This document shows, piece by piece, positions 54,760-63,680 of a stretch of DNA of 64,000 nucleotides. The stretch is from NCBI RefSeq assembly GCF_900113315.1, contig NZ_FOZG01000002.1, forward strand, positions 248,001 to 312,000. Direction: 5' to 3'. The position numbers and the translations under genes are program-made. This DNA comes from Sphingomonas jatrophae. GTDB lineage: Bacteria; Pseudomonadota; Alphaproteobacteria; Sphingomonadales; Sphingomonadaceae. The first letter of the stretch is position 1. The number at the start of each line of letters is the position of its first letter. Below the pieces are notes generated by a model that did not search any database, was not told the DNA's origin, and saw only the letters and a program-made list of their open reading frames with translations.

Positions 54760-56128
54760 GTTTTTCCATGCGCCGGTAAAGCGATCCGCGCGTCAGCCCC
54801 AGTTCGCCCGCGGCGGCGGAGATGTTCCAGGCGTGCTTCTGCAGCGCGCGCGTGATCATCTGCTTCTCCGCCCGCTCGAGATTGAAGTCGACAGGCGGCG
54901 GCTCGGCGACGGTCGCCGCGGGGCGGGCGGCGCGCGGCAGCGGGAAGTCGTCGATGCGGAAGGCATCGCCCTCCGCCAGGATCACCGCGCGCTCGGCCGC
55001 GTGGCGCAGCGCGCGGACGTTGCCCGGCCAGTCATAGCCGACCAGCGCCTCCAGCACCGCCGCCGGCATCTCGCGCGCGGGCTTGCCATATTTGCGGCCG
55101 TACAGGCCGAGAAAATGGTCGAGCAGCAGCGGCACATCCTCGCGCCGCTCACGCAAGGGGGGCAGCGCGATCTCGACCGTGTTCAGCCGGAACAGCAGAT
55201 CCTGCCGGAACGATGCCTCGTCACCCAGCCGCTCGGGCGCGAGATTGGTGGCAGAGACGATCCGCACGTCGATGGCGACGGGCTTGTTCGCGCCGACCGG
55301 CGTCACACAGCGCTGCTCCAGCGCGGTCAGCAGCTTGGGCTGGAGATGGAGCGGGAGATTGCCCACCTCGTCGAGGAACAACGTCCCGCCGTCTGCCGCC
55401 TGCAGCCGGCCGATGCGGTCGCTGCGCGCGTCGGTGAAGGCGCCGCGGACGTGGCCGAACAGCTCGCTGTCGAACAGATTTTCCGCCACCGCGCCGAGAT
55501 CGACCGAAACGAGCACGCCGCCGCTCCGGCGTGAGCGGCGGTGGATCTCGCGCGCGACCAGTTCCTTACCCGTGCCGTTCTCGCCGAGGATCAGGACGTT
55601 GGCGTCGGTCGGCGCGGCGCGCTCGATCAGGCGGTGGACGTGCGCCATGGCCGGGCTGCGGCCGAGCAAGGGCGTCTCGCTCGGGCTCGCCACCGCAGCC
55701 GCCCGACGGCGCTCGGTTCCCGCCTCGCGCCGCGACGCGCGCAGCGCAGCGGCGGTGCGGACGGTGGCGAGCAGCCGCTCGTTAGCCCACGGCTTGGAGA
55801 CGAAGTCGGTCGCGCCGAGCTTCATCGCCTCCACCGCCAGCTTCACGCCGCTATGGGCGGTGATCAGCACGATCACCGCATCGCCGTCCACCTCCAGGAT
55901 GCGCGTCAGCCACTGAAAGCCCTCATGCCCGTCGGTGGCGCCTCGCTCGAAATTGGCGTCGAGCAGGACGACGTCGGGCGGATCGGCGGCAATGGCGGTG
56001 AGCGCCTCGGACGGCGCCGCGAAGGTCAGCACCTCGTCGAACAGCTGCCGCAGCAGCAGCCGCGCGGCGAGCAGGATGTCGGGATCGTCGTCGATCACCA
56101 CGCAGCGCTGAAAGGGTTTGCCCGCCAC
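54749..56128 (-). CDS. Sigma-54-dependent response regulator (NtrC family)
   Basis: The product is 459 residues from the GTG at 56128, with AGGAG upstream. It has a receiver (VVIDDDPD, acceptor Asp in LLDANFE), an AAA+ domain (Walker A GENGTGKE, Walker B LFLDEVG) and a Fis-type helix-turn-helix at the end (HAWNISAAAGELGLTRGSLYRRM). The sigma-54-contacting loop reads GAFTDA rather than GAFTGA. It likely activates the divergent promoter at 56268-56284 from palindromic sites next to its own gene. Confidence 0.94.
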   Translation of the reverse strand: MAGKPFQRCVVIDDDPDILLAARLLLRQLFDEVLTFAAPSEALTAIAADPPDVVLLDANFERGATDGHEGFQWLTRILEVDGDAVIVLITAHSGVKLAVEAMKLGATDFVSKPWANERLLATVRTAAALRASRREAGTERRRAAAVASPSETPLLGRSPAMAHVHRLIERAAPTDANVLILGENGTGKELVAREIHRRSRRSGGVLVSVDLGAVAENLFDSELFGHVRGAFTDARSDRIGRLQAADGGTLFLDEVGNLPLHLQPKLLTALEQRCVTPVGANKPVAIDVRIVSATNLAPERLGDEASFRQDLLFRLNTVEIALPPLRERREDVPLLLDHFLGLYGRKYGKPAREMPAAVLEALVGYDWPGNVRALRHAAERAVILAEGDAFRIDDFPLPRAARPAATVAEPPPVDFNLERAEKQMITRALQKHAWNISAAAGELGLTRGSLYRRMEKHGL

Positions 56129-56191
56129 CCGCACTCCTCCCCGCCGCCGGAATGGCCGCCCCGGCCCCGCCAATCAAGTCGCGTGCCAGAC

Positions 56192-56227
56192 TGTCCGCGG
56201 GCGAACGCCGCTGTCCGGATGCGGACG
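56192..56227 (+). promoter_or_regulatory. Activator-site pair upstream of the sigma-54 promoter
   Basis: TGTCCGGATGCGGACG at 56212-56227 is a TGTCC-N6-GGAC palindrome; a weaker TGTCC-N6-GAACG lies at 56192-56207, 20 bp earlier. Two helical turns separate them, about 55 bp upstream of the -24 box, the expected spot for an enhancer-binding protein dimer pair. Confidence 0.65.
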
Positions 56228-56267
56228 GCGCTGCGGCCGCAAGGCGCGGCGAGGCTGAGGACGCGCC

Positions 56268-56284
56268 TTGGCACGGTCCCTGCA
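56268..56284 (+). promoter_or_regulatory. Sigma-54 (-24/-12) promoter
   Basis: TTGGCACGGTCCCTGCA fits the consensus TTGGCACG-N4-TTGCA with one change in the -12 box, and has GG and GC exactly ten bases apart. Transcription should start near 56295, in front of the UrcA gene and the exporter genes. Confidence 0.88.
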
Positions 56285-56314
56285 AAGCCTCCTGTCGAAC
56301 CAGGAGGTCACGTC

Positions 56315-56542
56315 ATGTCTCCCTTTCTCCGTCTTGCTGTGCTGGCGGCGCTGATCCCGACGATCGCCGTGCCCGCAGCACCGGCCCGCTCCGATCCGCC
56401 GCCCCCCGTGATCGTCTCCTACGCCGATCTCGACCTCTCGACGCCCGCCGGGCGCGCCATGCTGAAGCGCCGCGTCCAGCTCGCCACGGGCGCGCTGTGC
56501 CAGGGCGCGACGCTCCGCGCTGCCGGCTTCCGGCCGTCGTGA
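56315..56542 (+). CDS. UrcA-family secreted protein
   Basis: The product is 75 residues from the ATG at 56315, preceded by CAGGAGG. A signal peptide (MSPFLRLAVLAALIPTIAVPAAPARS) leads to the UrcA-family core VSYADLDLSTPAGRAMLKRRV, ending early with one Cys. The family is small, periplasmic and of unknown function, common in Alphaproteobacteria. It is the first gene after the sigma-54 promoter. Confidence 0.8.
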   Translation: MSPFLRLAVLAALIPTIAVPAAPARSDPPPPVIVSYADLDLSTPAGRAMLKRRVQLATGALCQGATLRAAGFRPS

Positions 56543-56543
56543 A

Positions 56544-56580
56544 TGTCCATGTGCGGACAGTGGATGTCCGGAACCGGACA
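56544..56580 (+). promoter_or_regulatory. Pair of TGTCC-N6-GGACA palindromes before the adaptor gene
   Basis: TGTCCATGTGCGGACA (56544-56559) and TGTCCGGAACCGGACA (56565-56580) are perfect in their arms and 21 bp apart. They lie between the UrcA stop and the adaptor start, inside the transcription unit, and match the upstream sites at 56192-56227. Confidence 0.75.
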
Positions 56581-56595
56581 CCTGAGGAGCAGGCG

Positions 56596-57921
56596 ATGAG
56601 CGTCGTCACGCTCAAGCCGGATGCGCCCGCGGCCGACCGGCCGGCCAGCGGCGGCGGCATGGACCGGGTCGTCGTGCGCAGGGGGCTTGGCCAGCGCGCC
56701 AAGCTGGCGATCGCCGGCGGCGCCCTCGCGCTGGCGCTGCCGCTCGGCTGGTGGGCGATGCCGAGCGGCTCGAGCCAGACGGTCGCCGCGACGCAGCTGA
56801 CCATCGCGCCGGTCCGCCAGGGCGTGTTCGAGGACTTCCTGCCGCTCCGCGCACGCGTCACTCCGCTCGTCACCGTCTTCCTCGATGCGGTGGAGGGCGG
56901 CCGCGTCGAGGAGGTGCTGGTCGAGGACGGCGCGACCGTCGCCAAGGGTCAGCTCCTCGCGCGCCTCTCCAATGCCGAGCTTCAGCTCTCCGTGCTTGCC
57001 CGGCAGACGGAGGTGACGCAGCAGGTCAACTCGATGCGCAGCCAGGAACTGGCGCTGGCGCAGAGCCGCCTTGCCAATGAGCGCGCGGTGATCGAGGCGG
57101 ATCTCGCGCTCACCAAGGCGCAGCGGCAATATGAACGCGAAGCGCCGCTCGCCGCGCGCGGCTTCGTCGCGGGCAAGACCTTCTCCGACACGCGCGACGA
57201 TCTCGCCTATCAGCGCCGCCGCGTCGCGGTGCTGCGGAACGGCCAGGGCACTGAGGAGCGCTTGCAGTCGAGCCAGCTGGCCCAGCTGCGCGCCTCCGCC
57301 GCCTCGCTCGATTCCAGCCTCGCGCTCGCCCGCGCCAATCTCGATTCGCTCAACCTGCGCGCGCCCGTCGCGGGCCAGCTCACCGCTTTCTCCATCCAGG
57401 TCGGCCAGTCGATGAACCGCGGCGAGCGGCTCGGCCAGATCGACAGCCCCGGCCGCAACAAGCTGGTCGCCGGGGTGGACGAATTCTACCTCGGCCGCGT
57501 CCGCCCCGGCCAGGCTGCGACGCTGGAGCATGGCGGCAAGCGCTACCGGCTGAAGATCGCGAAGATCTACCCACAGGTGCGCAACGGCGAGTTCGAGGTG
57601 GACCTGTTCTTCACGGATGGCGAGCCCGCCGGCATCCAGCGCGGGCAGACGCTGGCGGCCAAGCTCACTTTGTCCGATCCCAGCCGCGCGCGGCTGATCC
57701 CCAATGGCGCCTTCTACACCGATACGGGCGGCGCCTGGGTGTTCGTCGTGGCGCCGGATGGGCGGAGCGCAGTGAAGCGCGCGGTGCGCCTCGGCCGCCG
57801 CAATGCCGATGCGATCGAGGTGCTCGACGGGCTCGATCCCGGCGAGCGCGTGATCACCTCTCCCTATACCGGCCTGACCGACAAGGACCGGCTCGACCTC
57901 TCCGCCGATCAAGGAGCCTGA
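56596..57921 (+). CDS. HlyD/MacA-type periplasmic adaptor protein
   Basis: The product is 441 residues from the ATG at 56596. A single membrane anchor (residues about 35-55) is followed by a biotinyl-lipoyl-like segment (EGGRVEEVLVEDGATVAKGQLLARL in pieces), a long coiled-coil hairpin (about residues 130-260) and a beta-barrel/membrane-proximal region. It should bridge the ABC exporter to an outer-membrane channel not found in the window. It is operonic with the ATPase four bases downstream. Confidence 0.92.
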   Translation: MSVVTLKPDAPAADRPASGGGMDRVVVRRGLGQRAKLAIAGGALALALPLGWWAMPSGSSQTVAATQLTIAPVRQGVFEDFLPLRARVTPLVTVFLDAVEGGRVEEVLVEDGATVAKGQLLARLSNAELQLSVLARQTEVTQQVNSMRSQELALAQSRLANERAVIEADLALTKAQRQYEREAPLAARGFVAGKTFSDTRDDLAYQRRRVAVLRNGQGTEERLQSSQLAQLRASAASLDSSLALARANLDSLNLRAPVAGQLTAFSIQVGQSMNRGERLGQIDSPGRNKLVAGVDEFYLGRVRPGQAATLEHGGKRYRLKIAKIYPQVRNGEFEVDLFFTDGEPAGIQRGQTLAAKLTLSDPSRARLIPNGAFYTDTGGAWVFVVAPDGRSAVKRAVRLGRRNADAIEVLDGLDPGERVITSPYTGLTDKDRLDLSADQGA

Positions 57922-57925
57922 CCCG

Positions 57926-58606
57926 ATGCTTTCCCTGCGCAATCTCAGCCGGGCCTATCGCACCGACACGGTGGAGACGACCGCGCTCGACGCGATCGAT
58001 CTCGATATCGCAGATGGCGAGTTCGTCGCGATCATGGGGCCGTCGGGCTGCGGCAAATCGACCCTGCTCAACATCCTCGGCCTGCTCGACAGCCCGACCA
58101 GCGGGTCCTACGATTTCGCCGGCACCGAGGTGGCGGGCCTGCCCGAGGCGAAGCTGTCCGCCATCCGCAAGCGGCACATCGGCTTCATCTTCCAGAGCTT
58201 CAACCTCGTCGACGAACTCAGCGTGCGCGAGAATGTCGAGCTGGCGCTGCTCTATCACGGCATCCCCGCGGCCGAGCGGCGTGCGCGGGTGGACCGGGTC
58301 ATGGACAAGGTCGGCATCGCCCACCGCGCCGCGCACCGCCCCTCGCAGCTGTCGGGCGGGCAGCAGCAGCGCGTCGCCGTCGCCCGCGCGGTGGTCGGCG
58401 AGCCGAAGCTGATCCTGGCGGACGAGCCGACCGGCAACCTCGACACCGCACATGGCGAGGAGGTGATGCGGATGCTCCAGGCGCTGAACGGCGAGGGTGC
58501 GACGATCATCATGGTCACCCACTCGCCCGCGCATGCCGATTACGCCTCGCGCGTCGTCGACATGCTCGACGGCCGCGTGCTGATCGAGCGGCGGCAGGCC
58601 GCCTGA
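57926..58606 (+). CDS. ABC transporter ATP-binding protein (MacB/LolD type)
   Basis: The 226-residue product is a complete ABC ATPase: Walker A GPSGCGKST, Q-loop FIFQSFNLVDEL, signature LSGGQQQRVAVARA, Walker B LILADEPTGNLDT and the H-loop in MVTHSP. The short MacB/LolD form couples to FtsX-type permeases. It lies between the adaptor and the permease. Confidence 0.96.
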   Translation: MLSLRNLSRAYRTDTVETTALDAIDLDIADGEFVAIMGPSGCGKSTLLNILGLLDSPTSGSYDFAGTEVAGLPEAKLSAIRKRHIGFIFQSFNLVDELSVRENVELALLYHGIPAAERRARVDRVMDKVGIAHRAAHRPSQLSGGQQQRVAVARAVVGEPKLILADEPTGNLDTAHGEEVMRMLQALNGEGATIIMVTHSPAHADYASRVVDMLDGRVLIERRQAA

Positions 58607-58619
58607 CGGGAGACGGACG

Positions 58620-61124
58620 ATGTGGCGCAACTACCTGATCGTCGGCATCCGCTCGCTGGCCAAGAACCGCACCTTCGCGCTGATCAACATCCTCGGCCTC
58701 GCCATCGGCATGGCGGCGTGCCTGCTGCTGCTGATCTTCGTCCGCTACGAGCTGAGCTACGATGCGTGGATGCCGGATGCGGAGCGCACCTTCCAGCTTC
58801 AGCAGCATTATACCAAGCCCACCGAAGGCCCGCCCGTGCTGCTGCAGATGAGCAGCTATGCCTCAGGCCCCGCCTTCAAGAAGGAGTTCCCCCAGGTCGA
58901 GAGCTGGGCCTACGCCACCCGCTCCGCCCCGATCCTGCTGCGGAACGGCCAGCCCGAGCCGGTCAAGGATTTCTTCCTGACCGACGCCAACCTGCTCGAC
59001 GTGCTACGCCTGCCGATGGCCAAGGGCAGTCGCGCAGGCGCGCTGTCCCAGCAGAACAGCCTCGTCCTCTCCGAGCGGGAGGCGGCCCGGCTCTTCCCGG
59101 GCGAGGATCCGATCGGCAAGACGCTGACCGTCGTCGCGCGCGGCACCTCGATGGACTTCAAGGTGACGGGCGTATTCCGCGACATCCCCCGCAACTCGCA
59201 CCTGCGCATCGCGGTGATCGCGCGGCTGAACCTGCACAGTTATTTCGCGGAGCAGCCGGACTTCCTGACGCATTGGGGCAACCAGTCGGGCTGGGTCTAT
59301 GCCAGGCTGCGGCCCGGTGCCGATGCGGATGCGATCCGCGCCGGCTTCGCCGCGTTCGAGAAGCGCAACATCCCCGATGAGGATTTCGGCGGCACGCGGA
59401 CCAACCAGGGCGACATCTCTGACTTCGCGCTGGTCAACGTGCGCGACGTGCATCTGGGCGCTGCGCAGCAGGGGCAGATCACGCCGGGCAATGATCGCCG
59501 CTCGATCCTCACCTTTGCGGTGGTCGGCCTGCTGATCCTCGGCATGGCCTGCGTCAATTTCGTCAACCTCTCCACCGCCCGCGCCAGCCAGCGCGCAAGA
59601 GAGGTGGCGCTGCGCAAGGTTCTGGGTGCGGACCGGCGGCAGCTGATCGTCCAGTTCCTCGCCGAATCCACGCTCGTCGCCGCGGTCGCGATGCTGCTCG
59701 CCCTCGCATTGGTCGAGCTGCTGCTGCCGCCCGTCGCCGCCTTTCTCGAGGCGGACATGCGCGTCGCCTGGTTCGGCATTGGCGGCATCGCGCTGCCGGC
59801 GCTGGTGCTGGTGCTGGTGGTCGGCATCGCCGGCGGGCTCTATCCCGCGCTCGTCCTGTCGCGCTTCCAGCCGGCCAGCGTGCTCAAGGCCAACAAGTCG
59901 GCCGCGGACGCGCACGGATCGGGCACGCTGCGCAATGCGCTGGTGATCGGCCAGTTCGCCGTGTCGATCGGCCTGATCATCTGCACCGTCGTGATCTACG
60001 CGCAGACCGTCTATGCGCGCAGCGTCGATCCGGGGTTCCGCCGTGAGGGCATTCTCCAGATCGACGGCATCGGCCGCCGCCAGCTCTACCCGCAGGTCGA
60101 AACGATCATCCGGGAGGTCGGCAAGGTCGCCGGCGTCAGCGCGGTCGGCATCACCTCGATCGGTCTCGCGACCGACAATACGTCCAACATGCTGGTGCAG
60201 CTGCCGAACGTGGCCGAGCCGGCGCAGCTGGGCAATTACACGGTCGATTACGACTTCTTCCCGGCGATGGGCGTCGATCTGGTCGCCGGGCGGCTGCTCG
60301 ACCGCAATCGTCCGCTGGACAGCGCCGAGCGCGCCTTCCCGCCCCAGCCGGAGGCGGAGCGCGCCTTTGCCGCGCGCGGCGTCAATGCGGTGGTGAACGA
60401 GCTGGCCGCCCGCCGGCTCGGCTTCACGCGGCCCGCCGATGCGGTCGGCAAGCAGATCCGCGCTAGCCTAGCCGATCAGGCCTATGGCCTCGTGCCGGTC
60501 ACCATCGTCGGCGTGGTCCGCGATGCGCGTTTCCGCTCGGTTCGCACGCCGCTGGAGCCCACCTTGTTCACCAACCGCACGGTGGGGTCGAACTGGATGA
60601 TCGTGCGCTTCGCCGGCCGCAATCCCGCCGCGGTGCGCGCCGACGTGGAGGCGGCGTGGCGCCGCATCGCGCCGGATGTGCCGTTCGAAGCGCGCTTCTC
60701 CGACGAGATCATGGGCGAGCTCTATGCTGCCGAGGACGCCCGCGCGCGCATCTTCGCCGGCTTCGCGCTGCTGGCGGTGATCGTCGGCTGCCTCGGCCTG
60801 TTCGGTCTCGCCACCTTTACCGCCGAGCGGCGCACCAAGGAGATCGGCATCCGCAAGGTGCTGGGCGCCAGAACGCAGGATATCGTGCGCCTGCTCGTCT
60901 GGCAGTTCAGCCGGCCGGTGCTGGTGGCCAACCTGCTCGCCTGGCCGATCGCCTGGTGGCTGATGCGCGACTGGCTGAACGGCTTCGACGCGCGGATCGC
61001 GCTGGGGCCGGCGCCGTTCGTCGCGGCGGGGCTGCTGGCGCTGCTGATCGCGGTGGCGACGATCGGCGGCCATGCGCTGCGCGTCGCGCGGGCCAACCCG
61101 ATCCACGCGCTGCGCTACGAGTAA
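58620..61124 (+). CDS. FtsX/MacB-type ABC permease, double-module
   Basis: The 834-residue product holds two MacB_PCD periplasmic segments and two FtsX domains with about eight membrane helices in all (AIGMAACLLLLIFV near the start; IGCLGLFGLATF region and final helices). This long fused form, common in Bacteroidetes and sphingomonads, replaces a dimer of shorter permeases. With the adaptor and ATPase it should form a MacAB-like exporter. The substrate is unknown. Confidence 0.92.
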   Translation: MWRNYLIVGIRSLAKNRTFALINILGLAIGMAACLLLLIFVRYELSYDAWMPDAERTFQLQQHYTKPTEGPPVLLQMSSYASGPAFKKEFPQVESWAYATRSAPILLRNGQPEPVKDFFLTDANLLDVLRLPMAKGSRAGALSQQNSLVLSEREAARLFPGEDPIGKTLTVVARGTSMDFKVTGVFRDIPRNSHLRIAVIARLNLHSYFAEQPDFLTHWGNQSGWVYARLRPGADADAIRAGFAAFEKRNIPDEDFGGTRTNQGDISDFALVNVRDVHLGAAQQGQITPGNDRRSILTFAVVGLLILGMACVNFVNLSTARASQRAREVALRKVLGADRRQLIVQFLAESTLVAAVAMLLALALVELLLPPVAAFLEADMRVAWFGIGGIALPALVLVLVVGIAGGLYPALVLSRFQPASVLKANKSAADAHGSGTLRNALVIGQFAVSIGLIICTVVIYAQTVYARSVDPGFRREGILQIDGIGRRQLYPQVETIIREVGKVAGVSAVGITSIGLATDNTSNMLVQLPNVAEPAQLGNYTVDYDFFPAMGVDLVAGRLLDRNRPLDSAERAFPPQPEAERAFAARGVNAVVNELAARRLGFTRPADAVGKQIRASLADQAYGLVPVTIVGVVRDARFRSVRTPLEPTLFTNRTVGSNWMIVRFAGRNPAAVRADVEAAWRRIAPDVPFEARFSDEIMGELYAAEDARARIFAGFALLAVIVGCLGLFGLATFTAERRTKEIGIRKVLGARTQDIVRLLVWQFSRPVLVANLLAWPIAWWLMRDWLNGFDARIALGPAPFVAAGLLALLIAVATIGGHALRVARANPIHALRYE

Positions 61125-61131
61125 GGGGCCG

Positions 61132-61950
61132 CTAGAGCCGCCGCCCGAGCAGGCGCCAGTAGGAGACGGGCATCAGCCGCTCGATCAGGGAGACAAGCTT
61201 GGCGTCCGTGCCGACGAGGACGCGCGCGGCACGGCGCTCAATGCCCTGGACGATGATCTCGCCGGCGCGCTCGGGCGGCATTTTCAGCGCCTTCTCGAAC
61301 CGCGCCTGATGCCGCGCCCGCAACCGCTCCGGTATGCCCTCCGCCATGCGGGCGGATGTGGCGATGCTGGTTTTGACGCCGCCGGGATGGACCAATGTCA
61401 CGCCCACGGTCGATCCCGCGGCGATCAGCTCGTTGCGCAGCGCCTCGGAAAAGCCGCGAACGGCGAACTTGGCGGCGGAGTAAGCCGTCTGCCCCGGCGG
61501 CGCGACAAGCCCGAACAGGCTGGAGAGATTCACCAGCTGCGCCTGCGGCCGGCCTTTCAGCAGCGGCAGAAAGGCGCGGGTCATCCGCACCACGCCCTCG
61601 AAGTTGATCCGCACCAGCCAGTCGAAATCCTCTTCGCTGATCAGCTCGAACGTGCCGCCGAGCGCGACACCGGCATTGTTGACCAGCACATCGATGCCGC
61701 CATGCGCCGCCACGATCTCGGCCGGGAATGCGGCGATGGCGGCGGCATCGGCCACGTCGAGCCGGTGGCGCGTGACGCGCACGCTGTTGCCGATCAGCCG
61801 GGCGGTCTCGTCCAGCCCGGCCTCGTTCACGTCGGCGAGCGCGAGATGGCAGCCGCGTGCAGCCAGCGAGAGAGCGATGGCACGGCCGATGCCGCTCGCG
61901 GCACCGGTGATGACGGCCACCTTGCCTGCCAGATCAAAGCGCCTGCTCAT
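61132..61950 (-). CDS. SDR-family oxidoreductase
   Basis: The product is 272 residues from the ATG at 61950. It has TGAASGIGRAIA, NNAGVALGG, catalytic Ser in NLSSLFG and the YSAAKFA Tyr/Lys pair, as in short-chain dehydrogenases acting on alcohols or ketones. It overlaps the stop of the monooxygenase gene by four bases (61947-61950), so both are translated from one mRNA. Confidence 0.93.
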   Translation of the reverse strand: MSRRFDLAGKVAVITGAASGIGRAIALSLAARGCHLALADVNEAGLDETARLIGNSVRVTRHRLDVADAAAIAAFPAEIVAAHGGIDVLVNNAGVALGGTFELISEEDFDWLVRINFEGVVRMTRAFLPLLKGRPQAQLVNLSSLFGLVAPPGQTAYSAAKFAVRGFSEALRNELIAAGSTVGVTLVHPGGVKTSIATSARMAEGIPERLRARHQARFEKALKMPPERAGEIIVQGIERRAARVLVGTDAKLVSLIERLMPVSYWRLLGRRL

Positions 61951-63455
61951 GCCGCTCGCCCCTTCTGCCTCGCGGTTTCGAACCGCAGCACGCCATCCTG
62001 CAACCGCGCGGTGCGGAAGGCGAGCAGATCGCGCGCATAATTCTGGTGCACGCGCCACGGCGCCTTGCGGCCCTGCCGCGGCAGCATCTCGGCGGCACGC
62101 TCGATATAGCCTGATTGCAGGTCGAGCATCGGCTCGTCACCGCGCACCCCCTGCCCTGCCTCCGCGCGCACCGACACATAGCCGCGCCGCCGCATGCGAT
62201 TGAGCAGGCGGCTGACGAACCGCGCAGTCAGATCGCATTTCAGCGTCCACGAGGCATTGGTGTAGCCGACCGCAAAGGCGAAATTGGGCACGCCCTCCAG
62301 CAGCGCTCCCTTGTAGAGCATCCGATCGCCCGGCTGCACCGCGACGCCGTCGACGGACAGCGTAGCCCCGCCCAGCATCCGCAGCTTCAGCCCCGTCGCG
62401 GTGACAACGAGGTCGGCAGGCAGAGTCGCACCGGAGACGAGGCGAAGCCCGTCGGGCGTGAACCGCTCGACCGTATCGGTGACGATGGCGGCCGCGCCCG
62501 ATTTCAGCGCCTCGAACAGATCGTTGTCGGGCACGAGGCAGAGGCGTTGGTCCCATGGCTGGTAGCGGGGCGTCAGGTGCGCCATGTCGAAATCGGGGCC
62601 GAGGAGTCGCTGCTGATCGCGCGCGATCATCCGCTTGAACTGTGCGGGGAACCGCCGCGCGATCGTGTAGGCAGCGATGCTGGTCGCGATATTCTTCCAG
62701 CGGATCGCCGCATCGGCCACCCGCCTCGGCAACCACTTGCGCAGCGCCCTGCCCCGCCGGTCCATGCCCGGCACCGAGACGATATAGCTGGGCGACCGCT
62801 GGAGCATAGTGACATGCGCCGCGCCCTGCGCGACCAGCGCGGGCACCAGTGTAACCGCGGTGGCGCCCGATCCGATCACCACGATCCGCCGCCGGGCAAC
62901 GTCGAGCCCCTCCGGCCAGAACTGCGGATGGACGACCTGACCGGTGAAGCGGTCCATGCCGGGCCAACGGGGCGCATGTCCCTCCGCATAATCATAATAG
63001 CCCGAGCAGAAGAACAGAAAGCCGCAGGTCAGCCGGCCGGGGCGCCCTTCCACCTCGTAATCGACCGTCCACGCCGCATCCTCGCTCGACCAGTTGGCCG
63101 CAACGACGCGGTGGCGGAAGCGGACGTGCCGATCCAGCCCGTAGTGCTGCGCGGTCTGGCGGATATAGCTGCTGATGTCGCCGCCCGCCGCGATCGCGCG
63201 ATCCTCCCGCCACGGATGAAAGGGGAAGCCGAGCGTGGTCATGTCGGAATCCGAGCGGATGCCCGGATAGCGGAACAGATCCCACGTACCCCCGATCGCC
63301 TCGCGCGCCTCGAAGACGGCGAAGCGCCGGTCGGGGCTTCCCGTCTGGATCCGATAGGCCGCATCGATGCCGGACAGGCCGGCGCCGACGACCAGCACGT
63401 CAAGATGCTCGTCAGCGATCGGAGGTAACGACGGCGCGGCTTGTGGCATGTTCAT
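61947..63455 (-). CDS. Flavin-containing monooxygenase (Baeyer-Villiger type)
   Basis: The product is 502 residues from the ATG at 63455; no clear ribosome site fixes the start. It has two Rossmann motifs (VVGAGLSGIDAAYR and VIGSGATAVTLV) and the Baeyer-Villiger fingerprint FTGQVVHPQFWP (FxGxxxHxxxW). It should oxidise ketones to esters or lactones using NADPH and FAD. Pairing with the SDR suggests an alcohol-ketone-ester pathway. Confidence 0.93.
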   Translation of the reverse strand: MNMPQAAPSLPPIADEHLDVLVVGAGLSGIDAAYRIQTGSPDRRFAVFEAREAIGGTWDLFRYPGIRSDSDMTTLGFPFHPWREDRAIAAGGDISSYIRQTAQHYGLDRHVRFRHRVVAANWSSEDAAWTVDYEVEGRPGRLTCGFLFFCSGYYDYAEGHAPRWPGMDRFTGQVVHPQFWPEGLDVARRRIVVIGSGATAVTLVPALVAQGAAHVTMLQRSPSYIVSVPGMDRRGRALRKWLPRRVADAAIRWKNIATSIAAYTIARRFPAQFKRMIARDQQRLLGPDFDMAHLTPRYQPWDQRLCLVPDNDLFEALKSGAAAIVTDTVERFTPDGLRLVSGATLPADLVVTATGLKLRMLGGATLSVDGVAVQPGDRMLYKGALLEGVPNFAFAVGYTNASWTLKCDLTARFVSRLLNRMRRRGYVSVRAEAGQGVRGDEPMLDLQSGYIERAAEMLPRQGRKAPWRVHQNYARDLLAFRTARLQDGVLRFETARQKGRAA

Positions 63456-63513
63456 CGAGCCACGTGATGCACTGTCGCTGGAGCGCGACACAACAGCCCA
63501 GCCGTGTAGAAAA

Positions 63514-63535
63514 TGGTGCCAGAAGAGGACTCGAA
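63514..63535 (-). other. tRNA-Leu-like 3' fragment, probable attL of a second island
   Basis: On the minus strand the sequence TTCGAGTCCTCTTCTGGCAC plus CA matches the T-loop-to-CCA end of a tRNA, probably tRNA-Leu with one G missing from the acceptor. No upstream tRNA arms match. The P4-type integrase begins 145 bp to the right. Confidence 0.55.
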
Positions 63536-63680
63536 CTGGTTGTTCGCGATTGAACGCTAGCGTTCGCTGTTCGCCGCTCGTTCCGTTTTCTGCATCACGT
63601 ACCCTTTCTGATCCAGTCCGCTAGCATTCGTTGACTTTCGCCAGCAGCCGCGCTTTGGTGAGGGAACAGGCGAGGGGTTA

